This document shows, one piece after another, positions 38,873 to 51,841 of a DNA stretch of 64,000 bases (positions within the stretch are counted from its first letter, which is position 1; every line of letters starts with the position of its first letter). The translations under genes were made by a program, and so were the position numbers. The stretch covers positions 3,224,001 through 3,288,000 of the forward strand of contig JAQQWL010000011.1 in assembly GCA_038363925.1 (NCBI GenBank), written 5' to 3'. A model generated the notes under the pieces. It did no database searches and was not told where the DNA came from. It saw only the letters and a program-made list of their open reading frames with translations. This stretch comes from Apiospora phragmitis. Lineage: Eukaryota; Ascomycota; Sordariomycetes; Amphisphaeriales; Apiosporaceae.

Positions 38873-40062
38873 AGTTTAGAAAGGGAGGTCGAAGACGGAA
38901 GTCTTTCTTTCTTGAGTTTACGTGACTGCTGGAGTCGTCTGGCGGAGGTGGATGGTCGCAAACCTCCGTATTTCGGACGTTTACAACTGGGGCTAGTTCC
39001 GCTGCGGGCCGGGCTGATGGACAGCAGGGTTGTGGTGTTAGGATCTTTCCGAATTTCTAATTTCCTTCAAGTGAGGTCATTCCGGGCATTCTTTCACGGT
39101 TCGCTGCGTAATTATATATCAATTGAATAATTCAAGTATATATGCCTAGCATCGAAAGCACCAAGGAGTGCCAGTATTTGGAAACAACTTCCTCACAATA
39201 ATCCGTGAAGCCGTAGCTGCAAATACTTAATGCCAGCGAAGCATCCGTCAGCTTTGGCTTGGCACTCGCACTTTACGTGCATACCTGCGCTTAGGTGGCG
39301 TCATCGAGAATGAGAACCACTCTCACTATTTTGAATATATCCCAATACGTCTGTGTGCGAATTGGTGAGTAAAATATACGCCAAGGTCCAGCATTCATTC
39401 ATCTATATTCTACTCGTACCATGGATGGTAGCAAGGCTACATGTAATTACATTGGTACGGGCGTGGCCTGTCTGTCGCCGTGCTCAATGCCAGGGCTTCA
39501 GCTTCTATGGGTCCAGATCTCACTCAGTTGCGTGTTGAAGGGGCCAAGTGGCCTGAAAAGGACAGGTAGTAGAGTGGCAGTAGTACGTAACCCTGGAAAG
39601 CAACCCCTGCAAAGAAAGTCAGCCGCGTAGCGTAGCTTGTTGGTTGAACTCTCCTATTGATTGACGATTAATCTATTTTATCTTTCACCTTTTTGTTGGA
39701 TTGTCAGTCGCTCTACAGTCCAACGAGGTAGACGACAACTATCATTTCCTTCTGTTCCCAGTAAGTAACCAGACTGCCCGTCATTGTTGGTCAATGGAGC
39801 TTCTAGATGCGACTGCATTGAGTTTGTCTCCGAGCTCGCCTCTCAAGGTGTTCGTCGCTATGCTGTGTCAAACTATGCAACGACCTCGATGCGTCTCGTG
39901 CATGCACTGAATGCGTCCTCGAGTCCGTCTGAGCTTTCCCTAAACCCCAATGCTAGACTCAGCTTACTCTTAGAATCGGAGCGCTAACAACGTCACTCTC
40001 CTCCCGCAGTCCTCGGCCGACACATTCCTTGACATCACGTTGTTTCCTCCTTCTAGCACAGC
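38873..40062. other. Intergenic, divergent promoters
   Basis: Between RidA (-) and the mannosyltransferase (+). The last 350 bp may be a 5' leader, perhaps spliced. No separate gene accepted. Confidence 0.55.
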
Positions 40063-42528
40063 ATGGCGTCAACTGCCACTCCCCAGGGCAGTTTGCGCCA
40101 GCGTAACGTGCCGGGGTCCAAGAAAAAGGTCGGCACCGGCCTGGAGATGATACCGAGCTCGACACTCTGGTGAAGTCGGCCAAGCAAGCCTCCATCGCGG
40201 GTTCGGAATGGGACTACAAGATTGCTCTGGCTGTCATCACAGCTTTGGCCTTCATCTCCAGGTTTTGGGGTATTAGCCACCCCAACGAGGTCGTCTTTGA
40301 CGAAGTCCATTTTGGCAAGGTAAGACGGTCGAGTCCCCGGTGATGAACCAATCTTCGTATACGTTCAACAAGAGAATTCAACTAACCCGGCTGCACTCGC
40401 TAGTTCGCCTCGTACTATCTCGAAAAGACCTACTTCTTCGATGTCCACCCCCTTTCGGAAAACTCCTATTCGCCTTCATGGGCTGGCTTGTTGGCTACGA
40501 TGGCCACTTCCATTTCGAGAACATTGGCGATTCCTACATATCGAATAAGGTTCCCTATGTCGCCTTTCGTGCTATGCCCGCCATTCTGGGCTCCTTGACG
40601 GTCACTGTTACCTACCTTATCATGTGGGAATCCGGCTATAGCCTGCCCGCTTGTATTGTTGCCGCCGGCTTGGTTCTCCTCGATAACGCCCACATTGGCC
40701 AGACGCGACTCATTCTTCTCGATGCCACCCTCGTCTTGGCTATGGCGTGCAGTCTGCTGTTCTACATCAAGTTCTACAAGCAGCGACACGAACCATTTGG
40801 CCGCAAGTGGTGGAAGTGGCTGATCCTGACCGGCTTTGCTTTGTCTTGCGACATTTCAACCAAATACGTCGGTCTTTTCGCTTTCGTTACCATTGGCTCG
40901 GCTGTTGTCATTGACCTGTGGGATCTGCTCGACGTCAAGAGACCAGGTGGTGGCTTGAGCTTGCCTGACTTTGGCAAACACTTTGCCGCGCGTGCCTTCG
41001 GATTAATCATCATGCCCTTCATTTTCTATTTGTTCTGGTTCCAAGTTCATTTCTCCATTCTCAGCCGCTCTGGCCCCGGTGACGATTTCATGTCGCCCGA
41101 GTTTCAGGAGACACTCTCGGACAATGTCATGCTGGCCAATGCTGTCACAATTGACTACTACGACACCATCACCCTCCGCCACAAGGAGACCAAGGCGTAT
41201 CTTCACAGCCATGACGCGAGATATCCTCTCCGCTACGATGACGGACGTGTCTCGAGCCAGGGCCAGCAGGTTACTGGATACCCGTACAACGACACCAACA
41301 ACCACTGGCAAATCCTTCCTGCTGAAGTCGAGACTGAGCAAGAAATGGGACGTCATGTGAAGAACCATGAGCTTGTCCGTCTCCGACATTTGGTCACAAA
41401 CACGATTCTACTTTCTCACGATGTTGCGTCTCCTTTCTACCCTACCAACCAGGAGTTTACCACTGTGCCGCTTGAAGATGCGTACGGTGGCAGATCTGCC
41501 GATACGCTCTTCGAGGTCCGCATTGAGGGTGGCAAGAACAGCCAGGAATTCAAGAGTGTCTCGAGCCACTTCAAATTCATCCATAACCCCAGCAAGGTTG
41601 CCATGTGGACTCACACCACCCCCCTTCCTGACTGGGGCCACCGCCAGCAAGAAATCAACGGAAACAAGCAGCTCGCTCCTAGCTCCAACGTTTGGATCGT
41701 TGACGATATCCCTTCGCTGCCAGAGGACCACCCCAGACGTGAAAAGCCCGAGAAGCAAGTCAAGTCGATGCCATTCCTGAAGAAATGGTTCGAGTTGCAG
41801 CGATCCATGTTCTGGCACAACAACCAGTTGACGAGCAGCCACCCGTACGCCAGCCAACCTTACCAGTGGCCGTTCCTGTTGCGAGGTGTCAGCTTCTGGA
41901 CCCAGAACGACACGCGCCAGCAAATCTACTTCCTAGGAAACCCCCTCGGATGGTGGCTTGCAAGCAGTCTTTTGGCTGTGTACGCAGGTATTATTGGAGC
42001 TGATCAAGTGTCATTGCGTCGTGGCATTGATGCTCTTGACCACCGTAAGTAACTGCCTTGCTTCCCTTTGCGCAATATAACTAACTATGTTTAGGCACCC
42101 GGTCTCGTCTGTACAACTCCACTGGGTTCTTCTTCCTGGCCTGGGCGACCCATTTCTTCCCCTTTTTCCTGATGGGCCGCCAGTTGTTCTTGCATCACTA
42201 CTTACCTGCCCACCTCGCATCCTGCCTGGTCGTCGGTGCCCTGGTTGAATTCGTCTTCAACGCGGACCCCTCAACCGAGGAGGCGAGCTACCAGGCCATT
42301 AAGTCGGGTAAGAAGCCGGCCCCTGGGCCCAAGCGACATGTCACTGCCCGAGAGCGATTCTCCGGGCAGAGCATGGTGCCGGCCTGGATCGCGTGTGGCG
42401 TTATCATGGCGATAGTCGCAGCGTCGTGGTACTTCTTCCTACCGCTTACTTACGGCTACCCTGGTCTCAACGTAGACCAGATCCTACGTCGCAAGTGGCT
42501 TGGATACGATTTGCACTTCGCCAAATAG
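40063..42528 (+). CDS. PMT4: Protein O-mannosyltransferase, PMT4-like
   Basis: ER membrane enzyme that moves mannose from dolichyl-phosphate to Ser/Thr of secreted proteins, needed for fungal wall glycoproteins. Exons 40063-40319, 40404-42044 and 42095-42528. The first luminal loop has the essential Asp-Glu pair (NEVVFDEVHFGKF), then FFDVHPPFGKLLFAFMGWL. Many membrane helices follow, then FMSPEFQETLSDNVMLANA and a luminal MIR region (about 41180-41690: AYLHSHDARYPLRY, NNHWQILP, LRHLVTNTILLSHD). C-terminal helices end KWLGYDLHFAK. Sequence character (FQETL, RHKETKAYLHSH) fits the PMT4 subfamily; subfamily is from memory and less sure than the family. Two bases are missing: a C at 40140-40141 and one C of the run 40448-40452. 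Restoring both gives 2334 nt (777 aa). Confidence 0.92.
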
Positions 42529-44069
42529 AGGTGAAGAATAGGCAAGTCATGCATGACTGGAATCCGGGAGGAAACAGTCGATCGTGTACGATTCAGAGAC
42601 ATTAGTGAAGTAAAACGGGGGAATCGGCGTAGCGCGCAGGCGATGTTTTTTTTAGAGTACGGGGAAAATGGCGCCGGCAAAAAGCAGAGAGATTTGTTCC
42701 GTCTATATAAAGAATCAATATTCTCTCCCTATGATCTGGTCAGTTGGCCGTTGCGGCGAGATCTTTTCCTCCGCAATATTTACCATGTAGCACGTAGCTT
42801 GAGATGCACTCATGATAAATTTGATCAATCTCGAGCTTGCGTGGCCAATGCTGCAGGGTTGAAAGGAGTCGATGCGAAACATGCATTCAATTTTACTTCC
42901 CGCCAGTGCCAACTTGAGCAGCTACGGCTCGCAGGCAATCTGGTCCGGGGTGTTATAAAAAATGCATGTTACAGGACCTTTGTTGTGTTCTATATAGCAC
43001 CCAGGACGGAGTGCGGCCGGTTAGATTAACCGGTTCACGAATCGCACCAATCAGACGCAGTTAGAAAGAATAACACCGAGATGGTATCATTCGCAACGGA
43101 AAGGAGAATGAAGCTTGATATAGCGGACTGGGAACTTGGGAGCAGAGGAGCACCAGGATATACTGGTTCTTTTTTTCTTCTCCTTCTGGGCAAACAGGCT
43201 TGGCATGCATCTATACAGCACCATCGTAGGTGTGGCCAATCGGATAGCCAATGCATTAATTGCCCTGCTTCTTTTCCCCTTTTTACCGAAGGTAACGTCA
43301 ACATGCCCCTCTTTGCCCAGACCCCAGACGGGAAGATTCCTTTTATCCTACACTAGAACATTGCCGATCGTTTCCTGATGTATACCGGGACTTTGTAATT
43401 CGGTCGAAACCAATAATACTACTACCACCATGCGTACATTTTCTCACTGCTATAGGAATTATATCCCATAGGTGGAACTGTGCGAGAATACTACACACAT
43501 ACGCCACGCACACCGGAAACCACACGAGTTCTGCAAGGCTAGATGGCAGAACACTCTTGGCGATGTGGTAGTTTTGGGGGAGAACGCAGGCACGGCGGCA
43601 TCGCCCATGTCCCCATCGCGCAACTACCCCTGTCGACGGTTCGAATGGAGCCTTGTAGGCTAAAGAGAGAAGACCTAAATTGGGAAGTCGCATCGCCATT
43701 AAGATGTGTCAGTACTCGCAAGCATGCCCTTTGGCTGTTCTGTTAGTCTATGAGGGAGACATGATGCAGACGGGTTCATGGAAACTTCTTCAAGGTGGTA
43801 GTGGCGATGGTGGCCCCATTACTTGGCCATGAGCGACCTGGCTGCCCTTGATATAACTCATAATATATCCTACATACTAGTCTATAAGGTATGTTTGATA
43901 GCCGGTAACCTGAGAGCTTGGGTGGCATGAGCACCCTCCCATCTGATTTCTAACATGTGCACTTTGTTTACTCTAACTAAGTGTGCTTAGTCGCCGTACC
44001 ATTTCCATTGGCAGTATCGCATCGAGTGTTGTACAGGTCACTCACTTATTCTGTATATTTCCAGACAAG
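42529..44069. other. Long intergenic region
   Basis: 3' of the mannosyltransferase and upstream of the GH18 gene. Short unconvincing frames only. CCAAT motifs occur near 43230-43250. Confidence 0.6.
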
Positions 44070-45988
44070 ATGCGTGGTATCTCTGTATGGGCCTCGTGGG
44101 CCCCTATCATGGCCCTTGGCGGACTGGCCGTCGGTGCTGCTGCTCTCGAGCAGGAGAGGGCCGAGTGTCCCTTCTACACCACAACGACGATATACATGCC
44201 CACGACGGTATATGTCACTGCCACCGAGCCACCGACGTCGTCGGATAGTGCGTCTGGGACCAGCTCCGGTGTAAGCGCGACGACGACAAGCTCTTTGGGC
44301 GACGTGGTGCCAAGTACGTCATCATCCGCGAGCGAAGGAATCACGTCGGCGACGACCTCGTCCAGCGCTGTGCCATCTACTGGAGTTTCGCTAAGCGACA
44401 GTGGAACGGCTTCGTTCACCGCATCGCTGAGCACGTCGACTACGGCAGTTCAGGAACCAACCTCTACCCAGGTCCCGACGAGCGAGCCAGTTGTTACCAG
44501 TAGCGTCACCAGCGGCATCATCTCTCAGTTCAGTGACGAGTGGTGCTCCTGGTTCACCTACCGTAAGGCCACCAGGGCCACCGTCGCCACCTCCCATCTT
44601 CAAGGGTTACAAGAACGCCATCTACTTCACGAATTGGTGAGTCAGCTCTAGCCAGATTCAAGGGATCAGCTTTTCCTAGCAACTTTTCATATATTGGCAG
44701 GCGCTTGTAAGAGATAACTGACCCTAACACCATTTTCTTTTTTCTTTTTCAGGGGTACATCCGGCAACAACAGCTACCAACCGCAGGAGCTGCCCGTATC
44801 CGAGCTGACGCACATCCTATACGCCTTCGCCGACATCGACGCCAACGGGACGGTCAAGTCGTCGGACGCCTTCGCCGACGTGGGCAAGCGGTACGCGCGG
44901 GACGAACCCCACAACCGGGCGCGCGGCCACCACGCGTACGGCGTGGTGAAGCAGCTGTACCTGCACAAGATGCACAACCGGAACCTCAAGACGCTGCTGT
45001 CCATCGGCGGCTTCGACTACTCGCCCAAGTTCGTTCCCGTGGCCGCCGACACGGGTCGGCGCCGCGTCTTCGCAGACTCGGCCGTCAGGATGATGGCCGA
45101 CTACGGCTTTGACGGCATCGACCTCGACTGGAAGTACCCCGCCGACGCCGAGCAAAGCCAGCACTTTGTGTTGCTGCTCAAGGCGTGCCGCGAGGCCCTG
45201 GACAGGTTCTCGTTTCAGCACCGCCTGCCGTACCACTTCCTCATCACGGTGGCGAGTCCAGCCGGACCGGTGAATTCCCATAAGCTGGATTTGGTTGGGA
45301 TGGACCCCTACGTAGATGTCTGGTAAGTAGTCATCTTCTCCCTTCCCTCCACCCCTCCCCTTTTCACTATGTCTGCGACGAATTGCCAAGAGCCAGCCGA
45401 CTGACGAGAAATTGTAGGAATCTGATGGCGTACGACTATACCGGCAGCTGGGACAACAGTACGGGACACCAGTCCAACCTGTACCGGAGCCCGCACCACC
45501 CGAGCGCGACCAAGCTCAGTACCGACGACGCGGTGCGGTACTACGAGGGCCTCGGGATCCGGTCGAGCAAGATCCTGATCGGGGTCCCCACCTACGGCCG
45601 GTCGTTCGAGTCGACGTCTGGTCTAGGGCAGGCGTACGCGGGCGTCGGGTCCGAGGGCGGCGGCGTGCTGCTGTACAAGACACTACCCCGGCCGGGGGCG
45701 CGCGAGATGTGGGACGATGAGGCCAAGGCGTCGTGGAGCTACAACGACGTGACGCGCGAGCTCGTGTCGTACGACACGCCCCGGAGCACCCTGTACAAGG
45801 CGCGCTACGTGCGCCGCAAGAAGCTCGGCGGCGCCTTCTTCTGGGAGGCCACGGGCGACCGCGGCGGCGCCGCCAGCCTCGTCAACACCATGTCCAAGAC
45901 CCTCGGGTGGCTGGACGAGAGCCCCAATCACCTGTGGTACCCCATGAGCCAATACGACAACATACGCTGGGGCATGCCAGGGGCCTGA
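44070..45988 (+). CDS. GH18 chitinase-like protein with catalytic Glu replaced
   Basis: Secreted GH18 protein. Signal peptide MRGISVWASWAPIMALGGLA, then a Ser/Thr-rich, presumably O-glycosylated region with a PPGPPSPPP linker, then the barrel. Exons 44070-44636, 44753-45322 and 45418-45988. Barrel motifs: KNAIYFTNWG, HILYAFADI, LLSIGGFDYS, DGIDLDWKYP, MAYDYTGSWD and GGAFFWEATGD. Active GH18 enzymes read DxxDxDxE; here the acid/base Glu is Lys (AAG, 45132-45134), so chitin hydrolysis is not expected, though chitin binding could remain. The Ser/Thr region carries a one-base excess (somewhere in about 44450-44530); removing it gives 1707 nt (568 aa). The Ser/Thr-rich part precedes the barrel, unlike GPI-anchored chitinases, where it follows. 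Confidence 0.88.
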
Positions 45989-46354
45989 TCAATTGATTTC
46001 ATTTCTTTCTTGAGTCGCGATGTGACGGCATTATATAAAAGGGGTGATAAGGGAATACTTGGTTGTACACACTGGGCCTAGAACTTTCTTGCTTTTTGTT
46101 CTGTTTGGAGAAACGAAAGCACAATTTTCTTAAGAATATACGAATAATACCCCTTTACTTTCAAATGATGGGCACTTGAAGGTTAAAACTGGCCAGGAAT
46201 ATACCGTTTTTCGTGAGCGGGACCATTATATACGATATATATACATACACTATTATAGCCTATTCGCCAGTCTATGAATATCGACATAAATTGACTGCCT
46301 AGAGTTATAGTAGGCAGCCTAATCGTAGTCCAGCAGGAGCTGCGGCCGGGATCC
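45989..46354. other. Intergenic between convergent genes
   Basis: AT-rich shared 3' flank, no gene. Confidence 0.7.
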
Positions 46355-47220
46355 TCATGTCTCGGCATACTCGTACGAGCTTGTGGACTCATCGACCTTG
46401 ACCTCTATCTTGGCCTCCTCGAGCTCCTTTCCGTCGACCTTGATGCCGGCCTTCATGACATCGCCGGGAACAACCGGGCCGACGCCCTTGGGCGTACCGG
46501 TCAGGACGATATCGCCCTTTTCCAGCGTCATGACCTTGGAGATGTCTGCCAGAATGCGGGGAACCCTGAAGAGCATGAGCTCGGTGGAGTCGTTCTGGTG
46601 AACTTTGTCATTGACGGTCAAGTACAGCTCGACCGAGTGAGGGTCGGGAATGGCCGACTTGGGAATGATGTTTCCCATGGGGAGGAAGGTATCGAAACCC
46701 TTGGCGATGGACCAGGGGAGACCCTTCTTCTTGGCCTCATTCTGAGTGTTCCTAGCCGTCATGTCGATGCTGAGAGCATAGCCTTTTCCACGTCATAGTC
46801 AATAAATATAGCTGGCGGATTTACCCCTGAGGGTATGTATGCACGGTTGCTTGGCTTTATGTCACTCACTGTCAACTGCGTCCAAGGCGGCCTGGTCATC
46901 CCAGAGAAGTCCTTCAGCTGCTTGCCCATGATCAGGGCCAGCTCGACCTCATAGTGAAGGCTTACGCCTCTGGGCCGGACGACAGGCCCCTCGCCAGGCA
47001 ACAAGATGGACGAAGATGGCTTCAAAAAGAAGAAGGGCTGCTTTGGGCGCGCACTGTTCAGCTCGGTGATGTGGTCTCTGCAGGTATATCGTGTCAACCG
47101 CCACTCTGCCGCCAATTGAATGAATCAGGTGTCTTACGCATAGTTCCTGCCAATGCAGACGACCTTCCGGGCCTGTTTCAGAGTTGATGCAGAAGACATG
47201 GCGCGTCGAAATACGTTCAT
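46355..47220 (-). CDS. Fumarylacetoacetate-hydrolase-family protein (FAHD1-like)
   Basis: Metal-dependent hydrolase/decarboxylase of the FAH fold. FAHD1 relatives act as acylpyruvases and oxaloacetate decarboxylases in mitochondria. Exons 47138-47220, 46870-47077 and 46355-46782. The start MNVFRRAMSSASTLKQARKV gives a basic, possibly mitochondrial N-terminus; an alternative ATG is at 47199. Motifs: VCIGRNYADH, the metal-ligand region HYEVELALIMGK, IDMTARNTQNEAKKKGLPW, FDTFLPMGN, and LEKGDIVLTGTPKGVGPV. One base is missing from the C run 46900-46902, breaking SGDDQAALDAV. The exons sum to 719 nt; one more gives 720 (239 aa). Everything after the break is intact. Confidence 0.92.
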
Positions 47221-48640
47221 ATCGTGCTTTGACAGAAATTAGTCAGGTGTAACAATTTGCTTTTCGCTCTTCTCTTTGCGCGCCTATGTAAAAACTCACC
47301 AATTGGGTGTGACACTTTGTCACTACTGCTACGAAGGCCTTGGAAAATGCGGGATAGACGATTGCAGGCAAAGCGGAGGTTGTTCTGGATCCGATGGTCG
47401 GCTTCAGATTCAGAGGTAGCTTTGGGACTCGGGAGGTTCCGACTGAAGGAAAGGGGATAGCTAGAGCTTCTGGCTACTACCGCTCTCTCTCTCTCTTTCG
47501 CGTAACACCTCGAATACCCGAGCGAGCGGGACCTCCTCCTCTGCTGCTTACCTCCTTAGGTTGGTAGTCTCATGTTAATAAGCCTTCTCGGTCAAGTACG
47601 CTAGTCATTATTGACGTTTCTCTGATCCACTAGACCGGACAGCCTACCTAAACGTTCAAGATACCTCATGTACCTAACAACAATACAATAACATTGCTGA
47701 CCCCCAGTCCAGCCAGCGCCCAGCTTGCATTGCCTCGCTTGGTGTGCTGCTTGGTAGCAAATGCATTTGCTTGACTCTCGGAGCTTCCTGGATCTACTAT
47801 TTATCTTGACGCTCCCGTAGTCCCCGTTTTATGTAGCAGAAACCGGATAGTGCTTCTTGGTATGAAGTCAGAGTATCTACATGTACTAATCTTTCATCAG
47901 TGAGCCGAACCCGAGTATATGTATTGATATCCACTGTTGATTTTAAATCTGCAGTTTGCCAGTGTGCCTAAGAGAGGCAGTCCGGTAATTCCGATTGAGT
48001 GGCATCGATTATCATTGACTGACTGCCGTTTTACAAATCGCGGGGTTGACAGAGCTAAACCAACACATCATACAAAGACTTGCCTCTTCTGGTAGGCAAC
48101 CGTCGACTCTCCATGGCAAAGATGTGCAGAATGATGTACATCGAGGAACACATCCACACCCGGGGCATGTAGCTGCCCTGGCTTCCCTGTCCTGGAAGGC
48201 ACACGCGACTTCCCCACTCTACATGCCAAGCTCATTAACGTTCTGTAATTGATACTTATGCTATACTGCCCGCCCATGACCTAAGTGATATTAACCTCCA
48301 CAAGCATGCTTGCCTCCTGATCTAGAACCTTGGGCCTGTTGCTTTTCCAAGCTGCCACGCTGCCCAAGGCCTGGGCTTGGAGTGTCAAAGTAAAAAAAGC
48401 ACAACACAACTACGCAAGCCTCCCTCCTCGTCCCGTCGTTTCACACACACACAATCTGATTGATCCGATCCTCTAGAGCTAGTGCTACCTCCAGTCCAGA
48501 CCAGACCAAACCAGACGTGCCTTAAAACAGGAGCGACCCTTTTCCTCCAGTGCTCGAACCCTCCACTCTACCTACTCACCCTATCTAATCACCAATTGGG
48601 ATTTCTCTCTCGCTCCCAACAACTCTCTATCGAGTGCGCC
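47221..48640. other. Intergenic, divergent promoters
   Basis: Holds a (CT)n tract at about 47483-47500 and several CCTACCTAA-type motifs; no gene seen. Confidence 0.6.
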
Positions 48641-49260
48641 ATGGAAGCTCTTCAGCTGGCCCAGATGCTGGCTGACCTGAACGATCTCCAAGCTGCTGTA
48701 AGTGACGAACGTGGTATTGCAGCTGAGTATAGTTGTATCACTGAACTCCACAACCCCAAAACACTCACCAGTTGAAAAAAAATAAAAAATACTGACCCCA
48801 CAATCGCGCATCTCTAGCAGGATCAAGGTGCCGCGAAGGCTCTGGTATCGGTCAACAAGACCCTCGATCGTAAGGACGCCATCCAGGTCCAGACACTGTC
48901 GGCCAAGACCTCCTCGCCCGACAGCAGGGCTGCGACAACCCCCGCCGGCCGCTTGGACAACTTCGGCCGCCGTATCTTCACCCCTCCCCTATCGCGCACC
49001 AATTCGGGGACGCCGTATTCTCCATTCCGGGCACCCCGAGGAACCAAGATGCACAGGCCGACGGCGACATCGACCGAGCCTCGACGTTGCTCTCCCTCTA
49101 CGAAATCCGCGCCAAACTGAAGGACCAGGATAACAGCAGTCTGATGAAGGCGCGCGAGAAGATCAACGCCCTCGCGGCCAAGCAGGAAAGGCTGGCTAGG
49201 GAACAGGCACCCCATTACAGGGACCCCAAAAGCCCCGGCCGGATCAGCTACCCGAAGTGA
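48641..49260 (+). CDS. Small conserved hypothetical protein
   Basis: Two exons, 48641-48697 (MEALQLAQMLADLNDLQAA) and 48821-49260. I do not recognise a named domain. The N-terminal helix, a Ser/Pro/Thr-rich middle (TPAGRLDNFGRRIFTPP) and a helical C-terminal part (ASTLLSLYEIRAKLKDQDNS, then KAREKINALAAKQERLAREQ) suggest a coiled-coil adaptor. One C is missing from the runs at 48981-48989. Adding it turns 497 nt into 498 (165 aa) and moves the frame from SRTNSGTPY... to IAHQFGDAVFSIPGTP, which then runs to the TGA at 49258. Coding use is strong in both parts. Confidence 0.72.
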
Positions 49261-50128
49261 AAAGTACGGGCGTTACAAGATTTCTTTGCATCAGCGGCGT
49301 TTTGGGGAGACAGGGTCACACAATCAGTCCGCTTTGGGGCTTTGGGTTTTTATTCTGGGTTTCGACGCGGCTTAAAAGGGGAATAGTTTACAGCCCGACC
49401 TGAGCGTAAACAGGGCGGAAGGAACTCGCGGATTTGCTTTGGTATGGGCATCACGACGATTGCTATTTCACATGGGTCTACTTGATGGGTTAACGGTGGT
49501 ATTATGAGATACGAATGTATTATCCCCTTAATGGCGAAAGCGCTGCTCCCATCATATTATGCCGTACTGTACAGTACGGATCAGGGAGCATTTAGTGCCA
49601 TTGGCGTAATGTTTATCCCACTGATATAATGCCCTCGGGCTCCTCCAAATAAAATGCACTCAGCAGACCTTTCTCAAGCTGGAAACCCCAATGTCAGTAG
49701 ATCTATTTGAGGTATGGGCGAATGGAACATACTGGTACTGCTAGGTGATGTGGGGAGGAGCTCAGCAACCAGCAACCCCAGACATCCCTTGGTCCCTAAA
49801 TAAACTGCCCGCTCTTTTGCCCTGGCTACTGGCTTTAGTGCTGGCGAGCCCCGCTCTACAGGCCTAAGGGATTCTATTGCAACCTTGCACGGGTCCCTAC
49901 ACAGTCTGAGAGCGGACACACCTGGGCCTTTAGAAATCTTCTCCAAGCTGTTCTTAAAAACGTCATTTTCTTTACCTCCCCGACCCCGGCGACCACGCTA
50001 CCCAACACATATTCACCGCGAATTCCATATTCTGACATTACTTGCCTTACTTTTCGAACAAAAGGGATTCCTATTGCGTCGGCGAACGCACAAGAACCCG
50101 CCAACCTGCCACAAGCCAATACCGGAAA
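49261..50128. other. Intergenic
   Basis: 3' flank and promoter of the next gene. The 90-codon minus frame at 49674-49946 is not supported. Confidence 0.6.
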
Positions 50129-51841
50129 ATGGCTTCCAGCGTGGACATGAAGCTCTTGCGAGCTACCAAATTCCCGCCCGAATTCAATCAGAAAGTCGAC
50201 ATGCAGAAGGTGAACCTGCAGGTCATGAAGAAGTGAGCGCGTCTTCCAGCACTCCGAGCAATTCGTACCAATTACTAACCACCCTCCTCTTCCTATAGAT
50301 GGATCGCAAGTCGAATCTCCGAAATCCTTGGGTCTGAGGACGATGTGGTTACCGAGCTCTGTTTTAACTTAGTCGAGGGCTCTCGTTACGTATGCACTTC
50401 CTCCCCCTTCTAGACTTGACTACGATAACATCGAGCTGACAATCCGCACCTGCAGCCGGACATCAAATCAATGCAGATCCAGCTTACTGGGTTCCTCGAT
50501 AAAGACACCGCGCCTTTCTGTAAAGAGCTCTGGAAGTTGTTTCTGAGTGCCCAGGGTAGTCCCCAAGGCGTCCCGAAAGAACTACTCGAAGCCAAGAAAG
50601 CCGAGCTCATTCAAGAGAAGGTGAGTTGCGACAAACCCGCGTAACAAGACCTGCTGATCAAAGCAAATACTGACCGTCACCGCAGATCGAAGCTGAGAAG
50701 GCTGCGGAAGAGGCTCGTGTACGACGCGAAAACCAAGAACGACGCGACCGTGAGCTGGCTGACATCCGAGAACGGGAAAGACGCGATCGAGGCTTCCGGG
50801 GTGGCCGTGGCGGTGACAACTGGCGAGGCGGCAATAGACGAGGAGGCGACAGGGCTTTCGAGGATCGCAACAGAGGCTTCGGGCGCGGCCGGGACCGATC
50901 TTTCTCGCCGCCTCGTAGAGGCTCCTACCGTGGCGACCGTGACCGATACGTCCCGCAAGACCGACGTGGCGCTCGTCGCGGTCGGTCACCAACTCGATCG
51001 GTGTCTGCCGGCTCCCGAGACACAACATCGCGGTCTCGATCGCGTTCTCGTTCGCGTTCTCGTTCAGTTTCTCGGAGTCGGAGTGGTAGCAGACGGGTGA
51101 GCGCTCGGTCCGTCACCCCACCACGGCGGAGTCAGCAACCCCGTGGATCGCCACCTCGTCGCCGAGATGTGCATAAGCGGTCAAGGTCCAGAGGCAGAGA
51201 TGACAAGGCTCGAAGGGGCAACCGTTGGAGAAATTCGTCGTCCCCTGATAGCGCTTCCGAGTCCGGCAGCAGCAGCAGATATTCGCCAGCACCCAAAAGA
51301 CGCAGATACTCCAGCTCGAGAAGCCGGTCACGATCTGCTCCTCGGGGCAATCGCCGAGTGTCGCGCCGGTCTCGGTCTTCGTCGTACTCCCGTTCACGCA
51401 GTCGCAGTCCTCGACGTAGCAAGCCCGTCCGGGAGCTCATTAGCCGCAGTCGCTCGCCTGGGCGACTGAGGCGCTCCAGCACTCGCAGCAGAAGCCGGAG
51501 CAGAGGCAGTGATGGACCGACATCAAAGAAGCGGAGACAACCTTCCGAGACCCCTCCTACCGGTGACAAAAAAGCTGATATTTCGGAAGATGACAATAGC
51601 GCAAATCGACCTACGCAATCCGAGGCGGCGGCTCCAGCGACAGAGGAGGTTCGTTCTTCTTAATAGGGCTTCTTCATATCTATGCTACAGTGCTTGGGTT
51701 GAAAAAAACTGACCTCTTGACTCTGTCCATCAGACCAACAACACAAAGACCCCTCAGCAGCGAGCTAGTGAACTGCGCGAGAAGCTTTTGAAGGAGAGGA
51801 TTATGAAGATGAGAAGAACATCGAGCAGCAGTACCTTATGA
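50129..51841 (+). CDS. PWI-domain SR protein (SRRM1-like)
   Basis: Nuclear splicing co-activator of the SRRM1/SRm160 type. Exons 50129-50232, 50299-50389, 50456-50620, 50686-51648 and 51734-51841 sum to 1431 nt (476 aa), frame intact. The PWI nucleic-acid-binding domain spans residues of about 20-130: KFPPEFNQKVDMQKVNLQVM, KKWIASRISEILG, NLVEG, MQIQLTGFLDKDTAPFCKEL and LFLSAQGSPQGVP. A charged linker with RGG-like repeats (GFRGGRGGDNWRGG) follows, then a long Arg/Ser region with SRSRSRSRS runs (about 50995-51530) that SR kinases would phosphorylate. The C-terminal ASELREKLLKERIMKMRR is typical of fungal members. Confidence 0.92.
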
